Source: Roseicella frigidaeris
Lineage (GTDB): Bacteria; Pseudomonadota; Alphaproteobacteria; Acetobacterales; Acetobacteraceae
Direction: 5' to 3'
Length of the DNA stretch: 39,558 nt
Assembly (NCBI RefSeq): GCF_003258945.1
Contig: NZ_QLIX01000031.1
Span: forward strand, 5,021-44,578
How positions within the stretch are numbered: the first letter of the stretch is position 1; the number at the start of each line of letters is the position of its first letter. The position numbers and the translations under genes are program-made. This document shows positions 25,376-32,818 of the stretch, in pieces. The notes under the pieces were generated by a model that was not told the DNA's origin, searched no databases, and was given only the letters and a program-made list of their open reading frames with translations.

Positions 25376-25696
25376 TCAGTTGTTGGTCAGCCGCAGCGTC
25401 GCATTCTTGTCGGTGATATCGTTGCCCTTGAAGATCTGCACGAAGTCTCGTCCCTGCGATGCAGAATAGTGGATCTCGAATTCCGCATCATTCACGCACT
25501 TGATGTTCAGCGTCTGCCTGACGCTCCGCGACGCGCCGGGAGCCAGGTTGATGACGCTTCCGCCGAGGGTCATGGTGTTCCACCCCTCCAAGCCGCCGGG
25601 GTTTTTGACCCTGTGCCCCTCGCTTGGAATGGTGATCGTGAGGCCGGTGTCGTTGACGAGGTTGATCGCCATGTCCTTGCATTGTCCGAACGCCAC
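25376..25696 (-). CDS. Unrecognised 106-residue beta-rich protein
   Basis: I do not recognise the family. It is a soluble protein without signal peptide or membrane helix, rich in Asn/Thr/Ser: DMAINLVNDTGLTITIPSEG, GGSVINLAPGASRSVRQTLN, IKCVNDAEFEIHYSASQGRD and IFKGNDITDKNATLRLTNN. Alternating hydrophobic residues suggest a small beta sandwich. The start is GTG 25696 with AGGAG 7 nt upstream, good evidence of translation. Its base composition is clearly lower in GC than its neighbours, which suggests recent acquisition. Confidence 0.75.
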   Translation of the reverse strand: MAFGQCKDMAINLVNDTGLTITIPSEGHRVKNPGGLEGWNTMTLGGSVINLAPGASRSVRQTLNIKCVNDAEFEIHYSASQGRDFVQIFKGNDITDKNATLRLTNN

Positions 25697-26077
25697 TGGA
25701 CGTCTCCTCTCGGTTATCGCCTACGCTTTTGTCATCGCGTGGCAATCGACCGTTTAGATTTTCTGTCCAGGCGCTGAATATGCCTTCGCACACATGATGG
25801 AGCATGTCCCGCGCTCACCCCATCAGCGTGCAGCAAGACGATCGGTGATCGTGTTGGCTGGATCATGATCCGTTCACTCGGGGTCACGGCTCACGGTCCA
25901 GGCCAATTGCGGTGATTCCACCTCGGGCGATCACGCTCCCGGATCGGCCGGCTGACCTCGCCGTGATAGGCATGACCGCGTGGTGGCGGGCGCCACCGGA
26001 TGCCGGGTTGGCTTCGCGGCATGAGCCGCGGGCCCCGTCCGGGGCCTCGGGCCGGTCATGCGACCGGTCGGCTGGCG
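25697..26077. other. 381-bp intergenic region, relatively AT-rich on its left side
   Basis: No gene is supported. The left half (25697-25860) is less GC-rich and probably carries the promoter of the 106-residue gene. Bases 25905-25940 (ccacctcgggcgatcacgc) resemble 2581-2600 upstream of galU. The right end is R2 copy 2. Confidence 0.5.
26009..26071 (-). repeat. R2 three-hairpin element, copy 2 (after rarA)
   Basis: On the minus strand it starts a few nt after the rarA stop. The stems are CCGGTC-gcat-GACCGG, GGCCCCG-ga-CGGGGCC and CGCGGC-tcat-GCCGCG, followed by AAGCCA. The stems differ in sequence from copies 1 and 3 but keep pairing and positions. Confidence 0.8.
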
Positions 26078-27445
26078 TCAGTCCCCTCCCCGCTTCGCCC
26101 TGAGCGCCGCCCAGTGGCGCAGTCGCTCGCCGATCGCCGCCTCGGCGCCGCGCCCGGTCGGGCGGTAGAATTGCCGGCGCGGCATCCCGTCCGGAAAGTA
26201 GTTCGCGCCGGAGAAGCCCTCCGCCTCGTCATGGTCATAGGCATAGCCGGCGCCGTAGCCGAGCTGCTGCATCAGCTTGGTCGGGGCGTTCAGGATATGC
26301 GCCGGCGGCATCAGGCTGCCGGTCTCCTTCGCCGCGCGCTGCGCCTGCCCCCAGGCGACGTAGACGGCATTCGATTTCGGCGCGGTGCCGAGATGCACGA
26401 CGAGCTGCGCCAGCGCCAACTCCCCCTCCGGGCTGCCGAGCCGCTCATAGGTCTCCCAGGCGGCGATGGCGAGCGGCAGGGCGCGCGGATCGGCCATGCC
26501 GACATCCTCGGCGGCGAAGCGCGTCAGGCGCCGCGCGAGGTAGCGCGGGTCCTCGCCGCCCTGCAGCATGCGGGCGAACCAGTAGAGCGCCGCGTCGGGG
26601 TCGGAGCCGCGCAGCGACTTATGCAGGGCCGAGATGAGGTTGTAGTGCTCCTCCCGGTCCTTGTCGTAGAGCGCGGCGCGGCGGGCCAGCAGCTCGGCCA
26701 GGGCGGCCGGGTCCATCGGCGCGGTCCCGGCCGGCAGGGCGAGCAATTGCTCGGCGAGGTTCAGCAGGTAGCGCCCGTCGCCATCGGCCATGGCGCGCAG
26801 CGTGGCGCGCGCCGCCGCGTCGAGCGGCAGGGCGCGTTCGCCTTCCGCCTCGGCGCGGGCGAGCAGCCGCTCCAGCGCCGCGTCGTCCAGCCGGCGCAGC
26901 ACCAGCACCTGGCAGCGCGAGAGCAGCGCGCCGTTGAGCGCGAAGGAGGGGTTCTCCGTCGTCGCGCCGACCAGGGTGACGGTGCCGTCCTCGACCACCG
27001 GCAGGAAGCCGTCCTGCTGCGCCCGGTTGAAGCGGTGGATCTCGTCGACGAAGAGCAGCGTGCCCTGCCCCGCCCGCCGGCGCAGCCTTGCCTCGTCGAA
27101 GGCGCGCTTGAGGTCGGCGACGCCGGAGAAGACCGCCGATAGAGAGATGAAGACGAGGCCGGCGCGCTCGGCCAGCAGCCGGGCGATGGTGGTCTTGCCG
27201 GTGCCGGGCGGGCCCCAGAGGATGAGCGAGGCGAGGCTGCCGCGGGCGAGCATGCCGGTGAGCGCGCCCTGCTCCCCGACCAGATGGTCCTGGCCCACCA
27301 CATCCTCCAACGCGCGCGGGCGCAGCCGGTCGGCGAGCGGGCGCGGCCCCTCGGGCTCGCGCGGCGGCCGCGGCGCCGGCGGGCCGCCGAAGAGATCCTC
27401 GGCGGGGGCGTCGGCGGCGGCAGGCGGGGGGCGGCGGGGCGGCAT
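26078..27445 (-). CDS. rarA: Replication-associated recombination protein A (RarA/MgsA)
   Basis: Clamp-loader-like AAA+ ATPase acting at stalled replication forks, 455 residues. Walker A ILWGPPGTGKTT (about 76-86), Walker B LLFVDEIHRFN (about 130-140), sensor 1 GATTENPSFALN, and the arginine-finger region ALLSRC. The C-terminal tetramerisation part carries HYNLISALHKSLRGSDPDAA, APKSNAVYVAWGQA and APTKLMQQLGYG. The N-terminal extension contains EDLFGG, which may be a clamp-binding DLF-type motif. The ATG at 27445 is the first start consistent with homology; the upstream open frame is Arg/Pro-rich. R2 copy 2 follows the stop. Confidence 0.95.
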   Translation of the reverse strand: MPPRRPPPAAADAPAEDLFGGPPAPRPPREPEGPRPLADRLRPRALEDVVGQDHLVGEQGALTGMLARGSLASLILWGPPGTGKTTIARLLAERAGLVFISLSAVFSGVADLKRAFDEARLRRRAGQGTLLFVDEIHRFNRAQQDGFLPVVEDGTVTLVGATTENPSFALNGALLSRCQVLVLRRLDDAALERLLARAEAEGERALPLDAAARATLRAMADGDGRYLLNLAEQLLALPAGTAPMDPAALAELLARRAALYDKDREEHYNLISALHKSLRGSDPDAALYWFARMLQGGEDPRYLARRLTRFAAEDVGMADPRALPLAIAAWETYERLGSPEGELALAQLVVHLGTAPKSNAVYVAWGQAQRAAKETGSLMPPAHILNAPTKLMQQLGYGAGYAYDHDEAEGFSGANYFPDGMPRRQFYRPTGRGAEAAIGERLRHWAALRAKRGGD

Positions 27446-27599
27446 CGGGGCGACTATAGAGCGGCCGGCGGGACCCGGCGCCCCCCCTCCCTGGCCCGAC
27501 CGGTGCCGCCGCGCCGCGGGGCCGGCGGCAGCCCCGGCCCGACCGGCGTCACGCCCCGGCGATCCGCGCAACCAGGGCAGCCTGCAACGTTCTGACGGG

Positions 27600-27851
27600 A
27601 TGCTGCCCCCCGACGCCATCGCGCAGCTTTGCGCCTTCCTCCTCCTCGCCCTGCTTGCCGGCCTGGTCTCCGCGCTCAACTACCGACGCGCCGAGCGGGC
27701 GCCGGCGGCGCCGCAGACGGTCGGCGCCGCGGTCTTCCTCGGCCAGCTTCTCGGTTTCGTCGCCCTGGCCGGGCTGGGCTGGCCCGCCGGCCTGGCGCAG
27801 GGGGCGGCGCTGACCCTCGGCACCGCCGCCGCCTGGACCGAGCCGGGGTGA
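27600..27851 (+). CDS. Small predicted membrane protein, 83 residues
   Basis: An unrecognised protein with hydrophobic segments IAQLCAFLLLALLAGLVSAL (about 7-26), a basic loop NYRRAER, then GAAVFLGQLLGFVALAGLGW (about 42-61) and a weaker third segment LAQGAALTLGTAAAW. Two or three membrane helices with a cytoplasmic basic loop are expected. Divergent from rarA. The consistent hydrophobic pattern supports coding, but there is no clear ribosome binding site. Confidence 0.5.
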   Translation: MLPPDAIAQLCAFLLLALLAGLVSALNYRRAERAPAAPQTVGAAVFLGQLLGFVALAGLGWPAGLAQGAALTLGTAAAWTEPG

Positions 27852-27939
27852 GCTGGCTGCCCGGCGCGGCCACCCGGTCCGCGTCAGGCGGCGCGGCGGA
27901 TCGCCGCGCCGGCCAGGGCCTGTCCGCTCCCCCGCCGTT

Positions 27940-27971
27940 GCGACCGATGCTCCGGCAGGGCGTTCGGTCGC
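27940..27971. repeat. Hairpin GCGACCGA / TCGGTCGC
   Basis: Eight-bp arms at 27940-27947 and 27964-27971. The right side (tcggtcgcgtgcttcgcgcc) resembles 2551-2575 upstream of galU, so this may be a diverged dispersed element. Confidence 0.5.
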
Positions 27972-27994
27972 GTGCTTCGCGCCCCAGGCTTATA

Positions 27995-28052
27995 TTTTCA
28001 GAGCAATCTTCACCCGATCAGGGGAGTCCCCCTGATCGGGATCTGCTCTAGA
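27995..28052 (+). repeat. R3 hairpin element, copy 1
   Basis: The sequence has outer arms AGAGCA and TGCTCT around CCCGATCAGGGG-agtc-CCCCTGATCGGG, a perfect 12-bp stem with loop AGTC, and ends CTAGA. It is followed after 5 bp by a second copy in the same orientation. Confidence 0.9.
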
Positions 28053-28057
28053 CTATT

Positions 28058-28115
28058 GTTTTCAGAGCATCTTCACCCGATCAGGTGAGTCCCCCTGATC
28101 GGGATCTGCTCTAGC
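28058..28115 (+). repeat. R3 hairpin element, copy 2, overlapping the oxidoreductase stop
   Basis: Same as copy 1 with stem CCCGATCAGGtG-agtc-CcCCTGATCGGG (one unpaired position) and outer arms AGAGCA/TGCTCT. The terminal CTAG supplies the TAG stop codon (28111-28113) of the oxidoreductase gene on the minus strand. Confidence 0.9.
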
Positions 28116-29268
28116 GATAGGTGCTCGGCACCACCTCCCGCACCTGCCGCGCCCGCTTCTCCAGCCAATAGGCCTGGGCCGGCGGCACCAGGGCGAAGCG
28201 CGGATCGACGCCGAGCTTCTGCGCCGCGTCCATCGGCCAGTTCGGGTTGTAGAGCAGCTCCCGCGCCAGGGCGATGAGATCGGCCCGGCCCTCCTGCAGG
28301 ATCGCCTCGGCCTGGTCGGCATGCACGATGAGGCCAACGGCCATGCTCATGATCCCCGCCTCGCGCCGCAGCCGCTCGGCATAGGGCACCTGGTAGCCAT
28401 AGGTGACCGGGCCGGCGCCGACCACCGGCGCGCCGCTCATCCCCCCCGAGGAGCAGTCGATGACATCGACGCCGAGCGGCTTCGCCCGCCGGGCCAGCGC
28501 GACGCTCTCGGCCGGGCCCCAGCCGCTGTCGTCCTCGACCGAGAGGCGGAGAAACAGCGGCTTGTCCTCCGGCCATTCGGCGCGCACCCGCTCCACCACC
28601 TCGAGGCAGAAGCGCATGCGGTTCTCGAGGCTGCCGCCATACTCGTCGTTGCGGCGGTTGGCGAAGGGCGAGAGGAATTGGTGAATCAGGTAGCCATGCG
28701 CGCCATGGATCTCGAGCACCTCGAACCCCGCCTCGCGCGCCCGCCGCGCCGCCTGGCCCCAATGCTCGATCACCGCCGGGATCTCGTCCCGGCCGAGGGC
28801 GCGCGGCAGCGGGTCGCTCTCCGGCGCCGCCAGCGCCGAGGGGGCGACGAGGTCCCAGGCGTCCCATTCCTGGGCGCCGAGCGCCTCGGCCACCGCCGCG
28901 CGGGTCAGCGGCGCCCCGCCCTCCCAGGGGCGGAAGCGCCGCGCCTTGCGGCCGGAATGGCCGAGCTGGATGCCGGGCACCGCGCCCTGGGCGCGGATGA
29001 AGCGCACGCAGCGGGCGAGGCCGGGGACATGCGCATCCTCCCAGAGGCCGAGATCGCCGAGCGTGCCGCAGCCGCGCCGCTCGACCTTGGTGCTCTCCAT
29101 GATGACGAGGCCGGCGCCGCCCGCGGCGTAGCGGCCGGCATTCATCAGGTGCCAATCGGTGGCGAAGCCGCGCTCGGCGGCATATTGGTGCATCGGCGCG
29201 ACGACGACGCGGTTCTTCAGCGTCACGCCGCGGATCGTCAGCGGCGTGAACAGCAGCGGTGCATCCAT
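28111..29268 (-). CDS. Old-yellow-enzyme family NADH:flavin oxidoreductase
   Basis: FMN-dependent TIM-barrel reductase of the YqjM/xenobiotic reductase branch, 385 residues. The opening [22 protein letters not shown] is typical, followed by [11 protein letters not shown], the substrate-binding [33 protein letters not shown] and the C-terminal FMN phosphate region [17 protein letters not shown]. It reduces activated C=C bonds such as enones or nitro compounds; the physiological substrate is unknown. The ATG at 29268 is chosen because GGAGGGGAG lies upstream; an in-frame ATG at 29298 lacks one. The stop codon lies in an R3 repeat. Divergent from the SDR gene. Confidence 0.93.
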   Translation of the reverse strand: MDAPLLFTPLTIRGVTLKNRVVVAPMHQYAAERGFATDWHLMNAGRYAAGGAGLVIMESTKVERRGCGTLGDLGLWEDAHVPGLARCVRFIRAQGAVPGIQLGHSGRKARRFRPWEGGAPLTRAAVAEALGAQEWDAWDLVAPSALAAPESDPLPRALGRDEIPAVIEHWGQAARRAREAGFEVLEIHGAHGYLIHQFLSPFANRRNDEYGGSLENRMRFCLEVVERVRAEWPEDKPLFLRLSVEDDSGWGPAESVALARRAKPLGVDVIDCSSGGMSGAPVVGAGPVTYGYQVPYAERLRREAGIMSMAVGLIVHADQAEAILQEGRADLIALARELLYNPNWPMDAAQKLGVDPRFALVPPAQAYWLEKRARQVREVVPSTYR

Positions 29269-29360
29269 CCCTGGTGGTCTCCCCTCCGGTTCGCCCATGC
29301 TACGCCGATGCGCCGGGCCGGCCAGCCCAGGGGCCGGGGGCCGGGGAGAAGGAGAGGCGC

Positions 29361-30083
29361 ATGGCGGAGGGCGGAACGGTCGCGCTGGCGAAGGTCGCGC
29401 TGGTGACGGGCGGGGCGCGCGGCATCGGCGCGGCGGTGGCGGCGCGCTTCGCCGCGGAGGGCTGGCGCGTGGTCATCGCCGACCGCGATCCCGCCCGCCC
29501 GGCGCATGCCGCGCGCTGCGTGCAGGCGGATGTGTCGGAGGAGGCGGCGGTCGCGGCGCTGCTCCAGGGCATCGCCGCCACCGAGGGGCGGCTGGATGCG
29601 CTGGTCTGCAATGCCGGCGTCATGATCCGCAAGCCGCTCGCCGCCCTCAGCCTCGCCGAGTGGAACGCCGTGCTCGCCACCAACTTGACGAGCGCCTTCC
29701 TGCTGGCGCGCGCCGGCGAGGCGATGCTGCGCCGGGCGCGCGGCGCCATCCTCACCATCGCCAGCACTCGCGCGCACCAGTCGGAGCCGGACACCGAGAG
29801 CTACAGCGCCTCCAAGGGCGGGCTGCTGGCGCTGACCCATGCGCTCGCCCGCAGCCTCGGCCCGGCGGTGCGGGTGAACTGCATCAGCCCGGGCTGGATC
29901 GACACGCGGGGCGAGGCGCTGCGGCCAGAGGACCATGCGCAGCACCCGGCCGGGCGGGTCGGGCGGCCGGCGGATGTCGCGGCGCTGGCCGCCTGGCTCT
30001 GCGGGCCGGAGAGCGGCTTCGTCACCGGCGCGGAATTCCTGGCCGATGGCGGCATGACGCGGACGATGATCTACGCGGAATAG
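29361..30083 (+). CDS. SDR-family oxidoreductase
   Basis: Classical short-chain dehydrogenase/reductase of 240 residues. The cofactor motif TGGARGIG (16-23), DADV-like ADVS, NAG (84-86), N108, catalytic S135 (TIAST), Y148 and K152 (YSASK) and SPGWIDT are all present. Asp after the second strand (VVIADRD) favours NAD(H). The ATG at 29361 has AAGGAGAGG upstream. Divergent from the oxidoreductase gene. The substrate is unknown; sugar or alcohol oxidation is typical. Confidence 0.93.
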   Translation: MAEGGTVALAKVALVTGGARGIGAAVAARFAAEGWRVVIADRDPARPAHAARCVQADVSEEAAVAALLQGIAATEGRLDALVCNAGVMIRKPLAALSLAEWNAVLATNLTSAFLLARAGEAMLRRARGAILTIASTRAHQSEPDTESYSASKGGLLALTHALARSLGPAVRVNCISPGWIDTRGEALRPEDHAQHPAGRVGRPADVAALAAWLCGPESGFVTGAEFLADGGMTRTMIYAE

Positions 30084-30189
30084 GCCCGCGCTGCCCCCGC
30101 GCTTCCCCCCGCACTGCCCCTGGGGGCGGCGCGTTGCGCGGCGCGCCACGGCAGGCGATGGTCGCGCCCTCCTACAGGGGAGGACCGCC

Positions 30190-30876
30190 ATGCTCGACAA
30201 CCCGCCGCTGCTCCGCATCCATCGCGGCCACAAGCGCCCCGACCCGGCGCTGCTGGAGCGCTTCCGCGGCGCCCAGACCTCGCATCTCGCCGATGCCATG
30301 GACGGGCGCGGCGCCCTCGACTGGCAGATCAAGCCGCTCGATCCCGGCTGCGCCAGCTTCGTCGGCCCGGCGCTGACCGCCTTCGCCTATCCCGCCGACG
30401 TGGTCGCGGTGATGGGCGCGCTGGGCGAGGCCGAGGCCGGCGACGTCATCGTCGTCGCCAATGACGGCTACCGCGCCACGGCGGTGATCGGCGACCTCGT
30501 CATCGGCATGATGCGCAACAAGGGCGTCGCGGGTTTCGTCACCGATGGCCTCGCGCGCGACCGCGCCGGCATCGTGGCGACCGGCCTGCCGAGCTTCGCC
30601 GCCGGCATCGTCCCCGCCTCGCCGGCGGCGAACGGCCCGGCCGAGGTGGGCGCGCCGATCGTCTGCGGCGGCGTGCCGGTGCGCAGCGGCGACATCGTGG
30701 TGGGCGATGCGGATGGCGTCGTCGTCGTGCCCATCGAGCGGGCCGAGGCGGTGCTGCGGGCGCTCGACGCGGTGCGCGCGGCCGAGGCCAAGGCGGTCGC
30801 CGCCGTCGAGGCCGGCGCGACCGAGAGCGAGAAGGTGCGCAAGCTGCTGGCAGCGGCGACCATCGTCGAGGGGTGA
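30190..30876 (+). CDS. RraA-family protein / HMG aldolase-like
   Basis: A 228-residue member of the RraA/4-hydroxy-4-methyl-2-oxoglutarate aldolase family. SHLADAMDGRGALDW near the N-terminus, GDVIVVANDGYRATAVIGDLV, GVAGFVTDGLARDRAGI (the substrate/metal-binding Gly-Arg-Asp region) and DIVVGDADGVVVVPIERA define the fold. Some members cleave 4-carboxy-4-hydroxy-2-oxo acids from aromatic degradation, others bind RNase E; the catalytic-type Arg/Asp residues suggest an enzyme here. GGGGAGG precedes the ATG. It is 106 bp after the SDR gene on the same strand, possibly one catabolic unit. Confidence 0.88.
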   Translation: MLDNPPLLRIHRGHKRPDPALLERFRGAQTSHLADAMDGRGALDWQIKPLDPGCASFVGPALTAFAYPADVVAVMGALGEAEAGDVIVVANDGYRATAVIGDLVIGMMRNKGVAGFVTDGLARDRAGIVATGLPSFAAGIVPASPAANGPAEVGAPIVCGGVPVRSGDIVVGDADGVVVVPIERAEAVLRALDAVRAAEAKAVAAVEAGATESEKVRKLLAAATIVEG

Positions 30877-30885
30877 GCCGAGCCC

Positions 30886-32118
30886 TCAGCCACGCCGCAG
30901 CAGGAACAGCGCGCCGGCGACCGGCGCGCCCCGCTCCTGCCGCAGCACCGCGGCCTCCCGCGCCACCGGGGCGAGGCCGGCCGCCGCGGCCAGCGCCGCG
31001 ACATGCGCCGGGTCGTGGCGGTAGCGCAGCGCCTCGCCGAGGGTGAAGGGCGCCCCCTCGCCCGCCTCCCCCTGGGCCTCCCCCTGGGCCTCCACCGAGA
31101 ACAGCGCATGCCCGCCCGGCGCCAGCGCCGCGGCGATGGCCGCCAGCGCCGGGGCGAGGTCGCCGAGATAGTTCAGCACATCGGCGGCGGCGAGGAGGTC
31201 GAAGCCCGCCGGATGGCGCGGCAGCCAGTCCAGCAGGTCGGCCTCGTGCAACGCGTCGTAGAGGCCGCGGCGGCGCGCCTCGGCCAGCATGCGCGGCGAG
31301 AGGTCGAGCCCCTCCAGCCGCCGCGCGAAGGGCGCCAGGGCGGCGCCCGAGAGGCCGGTGCCGCAGCCGAGATCGAGCACGCGCAGCCGCCGCTGCGGGG
31401 CGATGCCGGCCGCCGGCAGCAGCGCCGCGAGCAGGGCCGGCGTGCGATAGGCGAGCCGCCCGGTCAGCTCGGCCTCGAAGCGCGGCGCGAACTGGTCGAA
31501 GAGGTCGCGCACATAGGCGGCCGGGGCGCGGTCGGGCGCCGGCGCGGCGCCGAGCCCGGCGAGCAGGAAGCGCGCCTGGCCGGCGAGGTCGGGCCGCGCC
31601 CCGGCGCGCTCCAGCGCCGCGCGGGCCGCCGCGGCCGCGCCACCGGCATCGCCGGCCTCGCGCCGGGCATGGGCGAGCGCCAGCAGCGGCTCCGGCGCCT
31701 CGGGCTGCAGGGCGGCGGCCTGTTCGAGCGGCGCCAGCGCCGCGGCCGGGTCGCCGAGCGCGGCCAGGGCCTGGCCGAGATTGCGCAGCGCGACGGCATC
31801 CCCCGGCCGGCGGGCGAGCGCGGCGCGCAACGCCATCACCGCCTCGGCCAGCCGCCCCGACTCGGCCAGGGCGGCGCCGCGATTGGCGAGGAAGGCCGGC
31901 TCCTCCGGCGCCACCGCCAGGGCGCGCTCGGTGTGGCGGAGCGCGCCGGCGGCGTCGCCGCGCTGGCGGGCCAGCACGCCGAGCAGGTTGTGGGCGTTGG
32001 GATCCTGCGGCCGGCGCTTCAGCACCAGCCGGTAGAGGCGCTCGGCCTCGGCCAGCGCGCCTTCGGCATGGCGGGCGGCGCCTTGCTGCAGCAGCGCGGC
32101 GGGGTCCGGTTCGGGCAT
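30886..32118 (-). CDS. TPR-repeat protein fused to a SAM methyltransferase
   Basis: A 410-residue two-domain protein. Residues about 5-190 are tetratricopeptide repeats (for example LYRLVLKRRPQDPNAHNLLG, HTERALAVAPEEPAFLANRG, LRAALARRPGDAVALRNLG). Residues about 200-410 form a class I methyltransferase with FDQFAPRFEAEL, motif I VLDLGCGTGLSG (247-258), LEGLDLSPRMLAEAR, FDLLAAADVLNYLGDL and GGHALFSVE. A short QGEAQGEAGEG repeat sits in the late loop. No signal peptide. The methyl acceptor is unknown; the TPR part probably binds a protein. Convergent with the RraA gene and divergent from nepR. Confidence 0.9.
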   Translation of the reverse strand: MPEPDPAALLQQGAARHAEGALAEAERLYRLVLKRRPQDPNAHNLLGVLARQRGDAAGALRHTERALAVAPEEPAFLANRGAALAESGRLAEAVMALRAALARRPGDAVALRNLGQALAALGDPAAALAPLEQAAALQPEAPEPLLALAHARREAGDAGGAAAAARAALERAGARPDLAGQARFLLAGLGAAPAPDRAPAAYVRDLFDQFAPRFEAELTGRLAYRTPALLAALLPAAGIAPQRRLRVLDLGCGTGLSGAALAPFARRLEGLDLSPRMLAEARRRGLYDALHEADLLDWLPRHPAGFDLLAAADVLNYLGDLAPALAAIAAALAPGGHALFSVEAQGEAQGEAGEGAPFTLGEALRYRHDPAHVAALAAAAGLAPVAREAAVLRQERGAPVAGALFLLRRG

Positions 32119-32194
32119 GGCGGCACTCTGCGCAGCGGCGCGGCGGGGGCGCAATCCGAGGCAGCCGGCAATGATCGCGTCTTGTAACTAATAC

Positions 32195-32223
32195 TTGCTT
32201 GTCATGATTGGTTTATCTACCAT
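32195..32223 (+). promoter_or_regulatory. AT-rich promoter candidate upstream of nepR-like gene
   Basis: In an unusually AT-rich patch (32170-32230), TTGCTT (32195-32200), a 17-nt spacer and TACCAT (32218-32223) resemble a weak sigma70 promoter. I found no GGAAC/CGTT pair of the EcfG type at 16-17 nt spacing here. Confidence 0.35.
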
Positions 32224-32268
32224 TACGTTCTGCTCGGCCCTCTGGCCGGCACCGGAGCCGTTGCACCG

Positions 32269-32526
32269 ATGTCCGACCCGAAGCCCCCGCCCGAGGCCGG
32301 TGCCGCCCGCCCCAGGGGTGTCTCCAAGGGCGCCTCCAGGGGCGCGGCGCGGGCCCCGGCTTCGCCCGGCCCCGCCCCCGCCCGAGCTTCGGCCCCGGCC
32401 GATTCCGCGGGGTTCGATGCCTGGCTGCGCCACCACCTCGCCGACCTGCATGCCGAGGTGCTGCTGGCGCCGCCGCCGGCCCGCTTCCTCGAGGCGCTCG
32501 GCCTGCGGCCCCGCTCGGACGGCTGA
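32269..32526 (+). CDS. NepR-like anti-sigma factor
   Basis: An 85-residue protein. The N-terminal half is a disordered Pro/Ala-rich tail; the C-terminal half FDAWLRHHLADLHAEVLLAP and PPARFLEALG matches the two-helix pattern of NepR (hydrophobic helix, acidic residue, Pro pair, then a second helix). NepR holds the EcfG sigma factor inactive until phosphorylated PhyR displaces it. Supporting this, an EcfG-like sigma gene lies 292 bp downstream on the opposite strand. The call rests on motif and neighbour; a similarity search would decide it. Confidence 0.7.
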   Translation: MSDPKPPPEAGAARPRGVSKGASRGAARAPASPGPAPARASAPADSAGFDAWLRHHLADLHAEVLLAPPPARFLEALGLRPRSDG

Positions 32527-32644
32527 TCCCGGCGGCCGGATGGGGGCCGGGTCACTGGCCGTGCCGGGTCATTGGCCGCGGTCCGCCGGCCTCCCCTTGC
32601 CTTTGGCGCCCATCGCAACCGTCGCTGCCCTGCCGCGGCAGGCC

Positions 32645-32684
32645 AGGGCGCTTCCCCTGAACAGCGGTTCAGGGGAAGCGCCCT
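32645..32684. terminator. Perfect 18-bp inverted repeat between convergent nepR and sigma genes
   Basis: AGGGCGCTTCCCCTGAAC (32645-32662), loop AGCG, and its exact complement (32667-32684). It is among the strongest hairpins in the window, between two convergent genes, and could end transcription from either side. No T-tract. The sequence CTAG at its right edge recalls the R3 elements. Confidence 0.7.
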
Positions 32685-32691
32685 AGCTCCT

Positions 32692-32749
32692 GTTTCCAGA
32701 GCATCTTCACCCGATCAGGTGAGTCCACCTGATCGGGATCTGCTCCAGG
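32692..32749 (+). repeat. R3 hairpin element, copy 3
   Basis: AGAGCA, then CCCGATCAGGTG-agtc-CACCTGATCGGG (perfect 12-bp stem), then TGCTCC. It lies between the convergent nepR-like and sigma genes, next to the 18-bp inverted repeat. The GTG/CAC stem base replaces GGG/CCC of copy 1, a compensatory change. Confidence 0.9.
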
Positions 32750-32818
32750 ATGTCCCTCGGACAGGAGCGGACGCCCCGGCTCCCCGCCCCGCCGCGACGC
32801 GGCCTCGCAGGGATATCC

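Noticed and set aside
32170-32269. EcfG-type promoter (GGAAC, 16-17 nt, CGTT) upstream of nepR
   Set aside because: CGTT occurs at 32226-32229 but no GGAAC lies at the required spacing.
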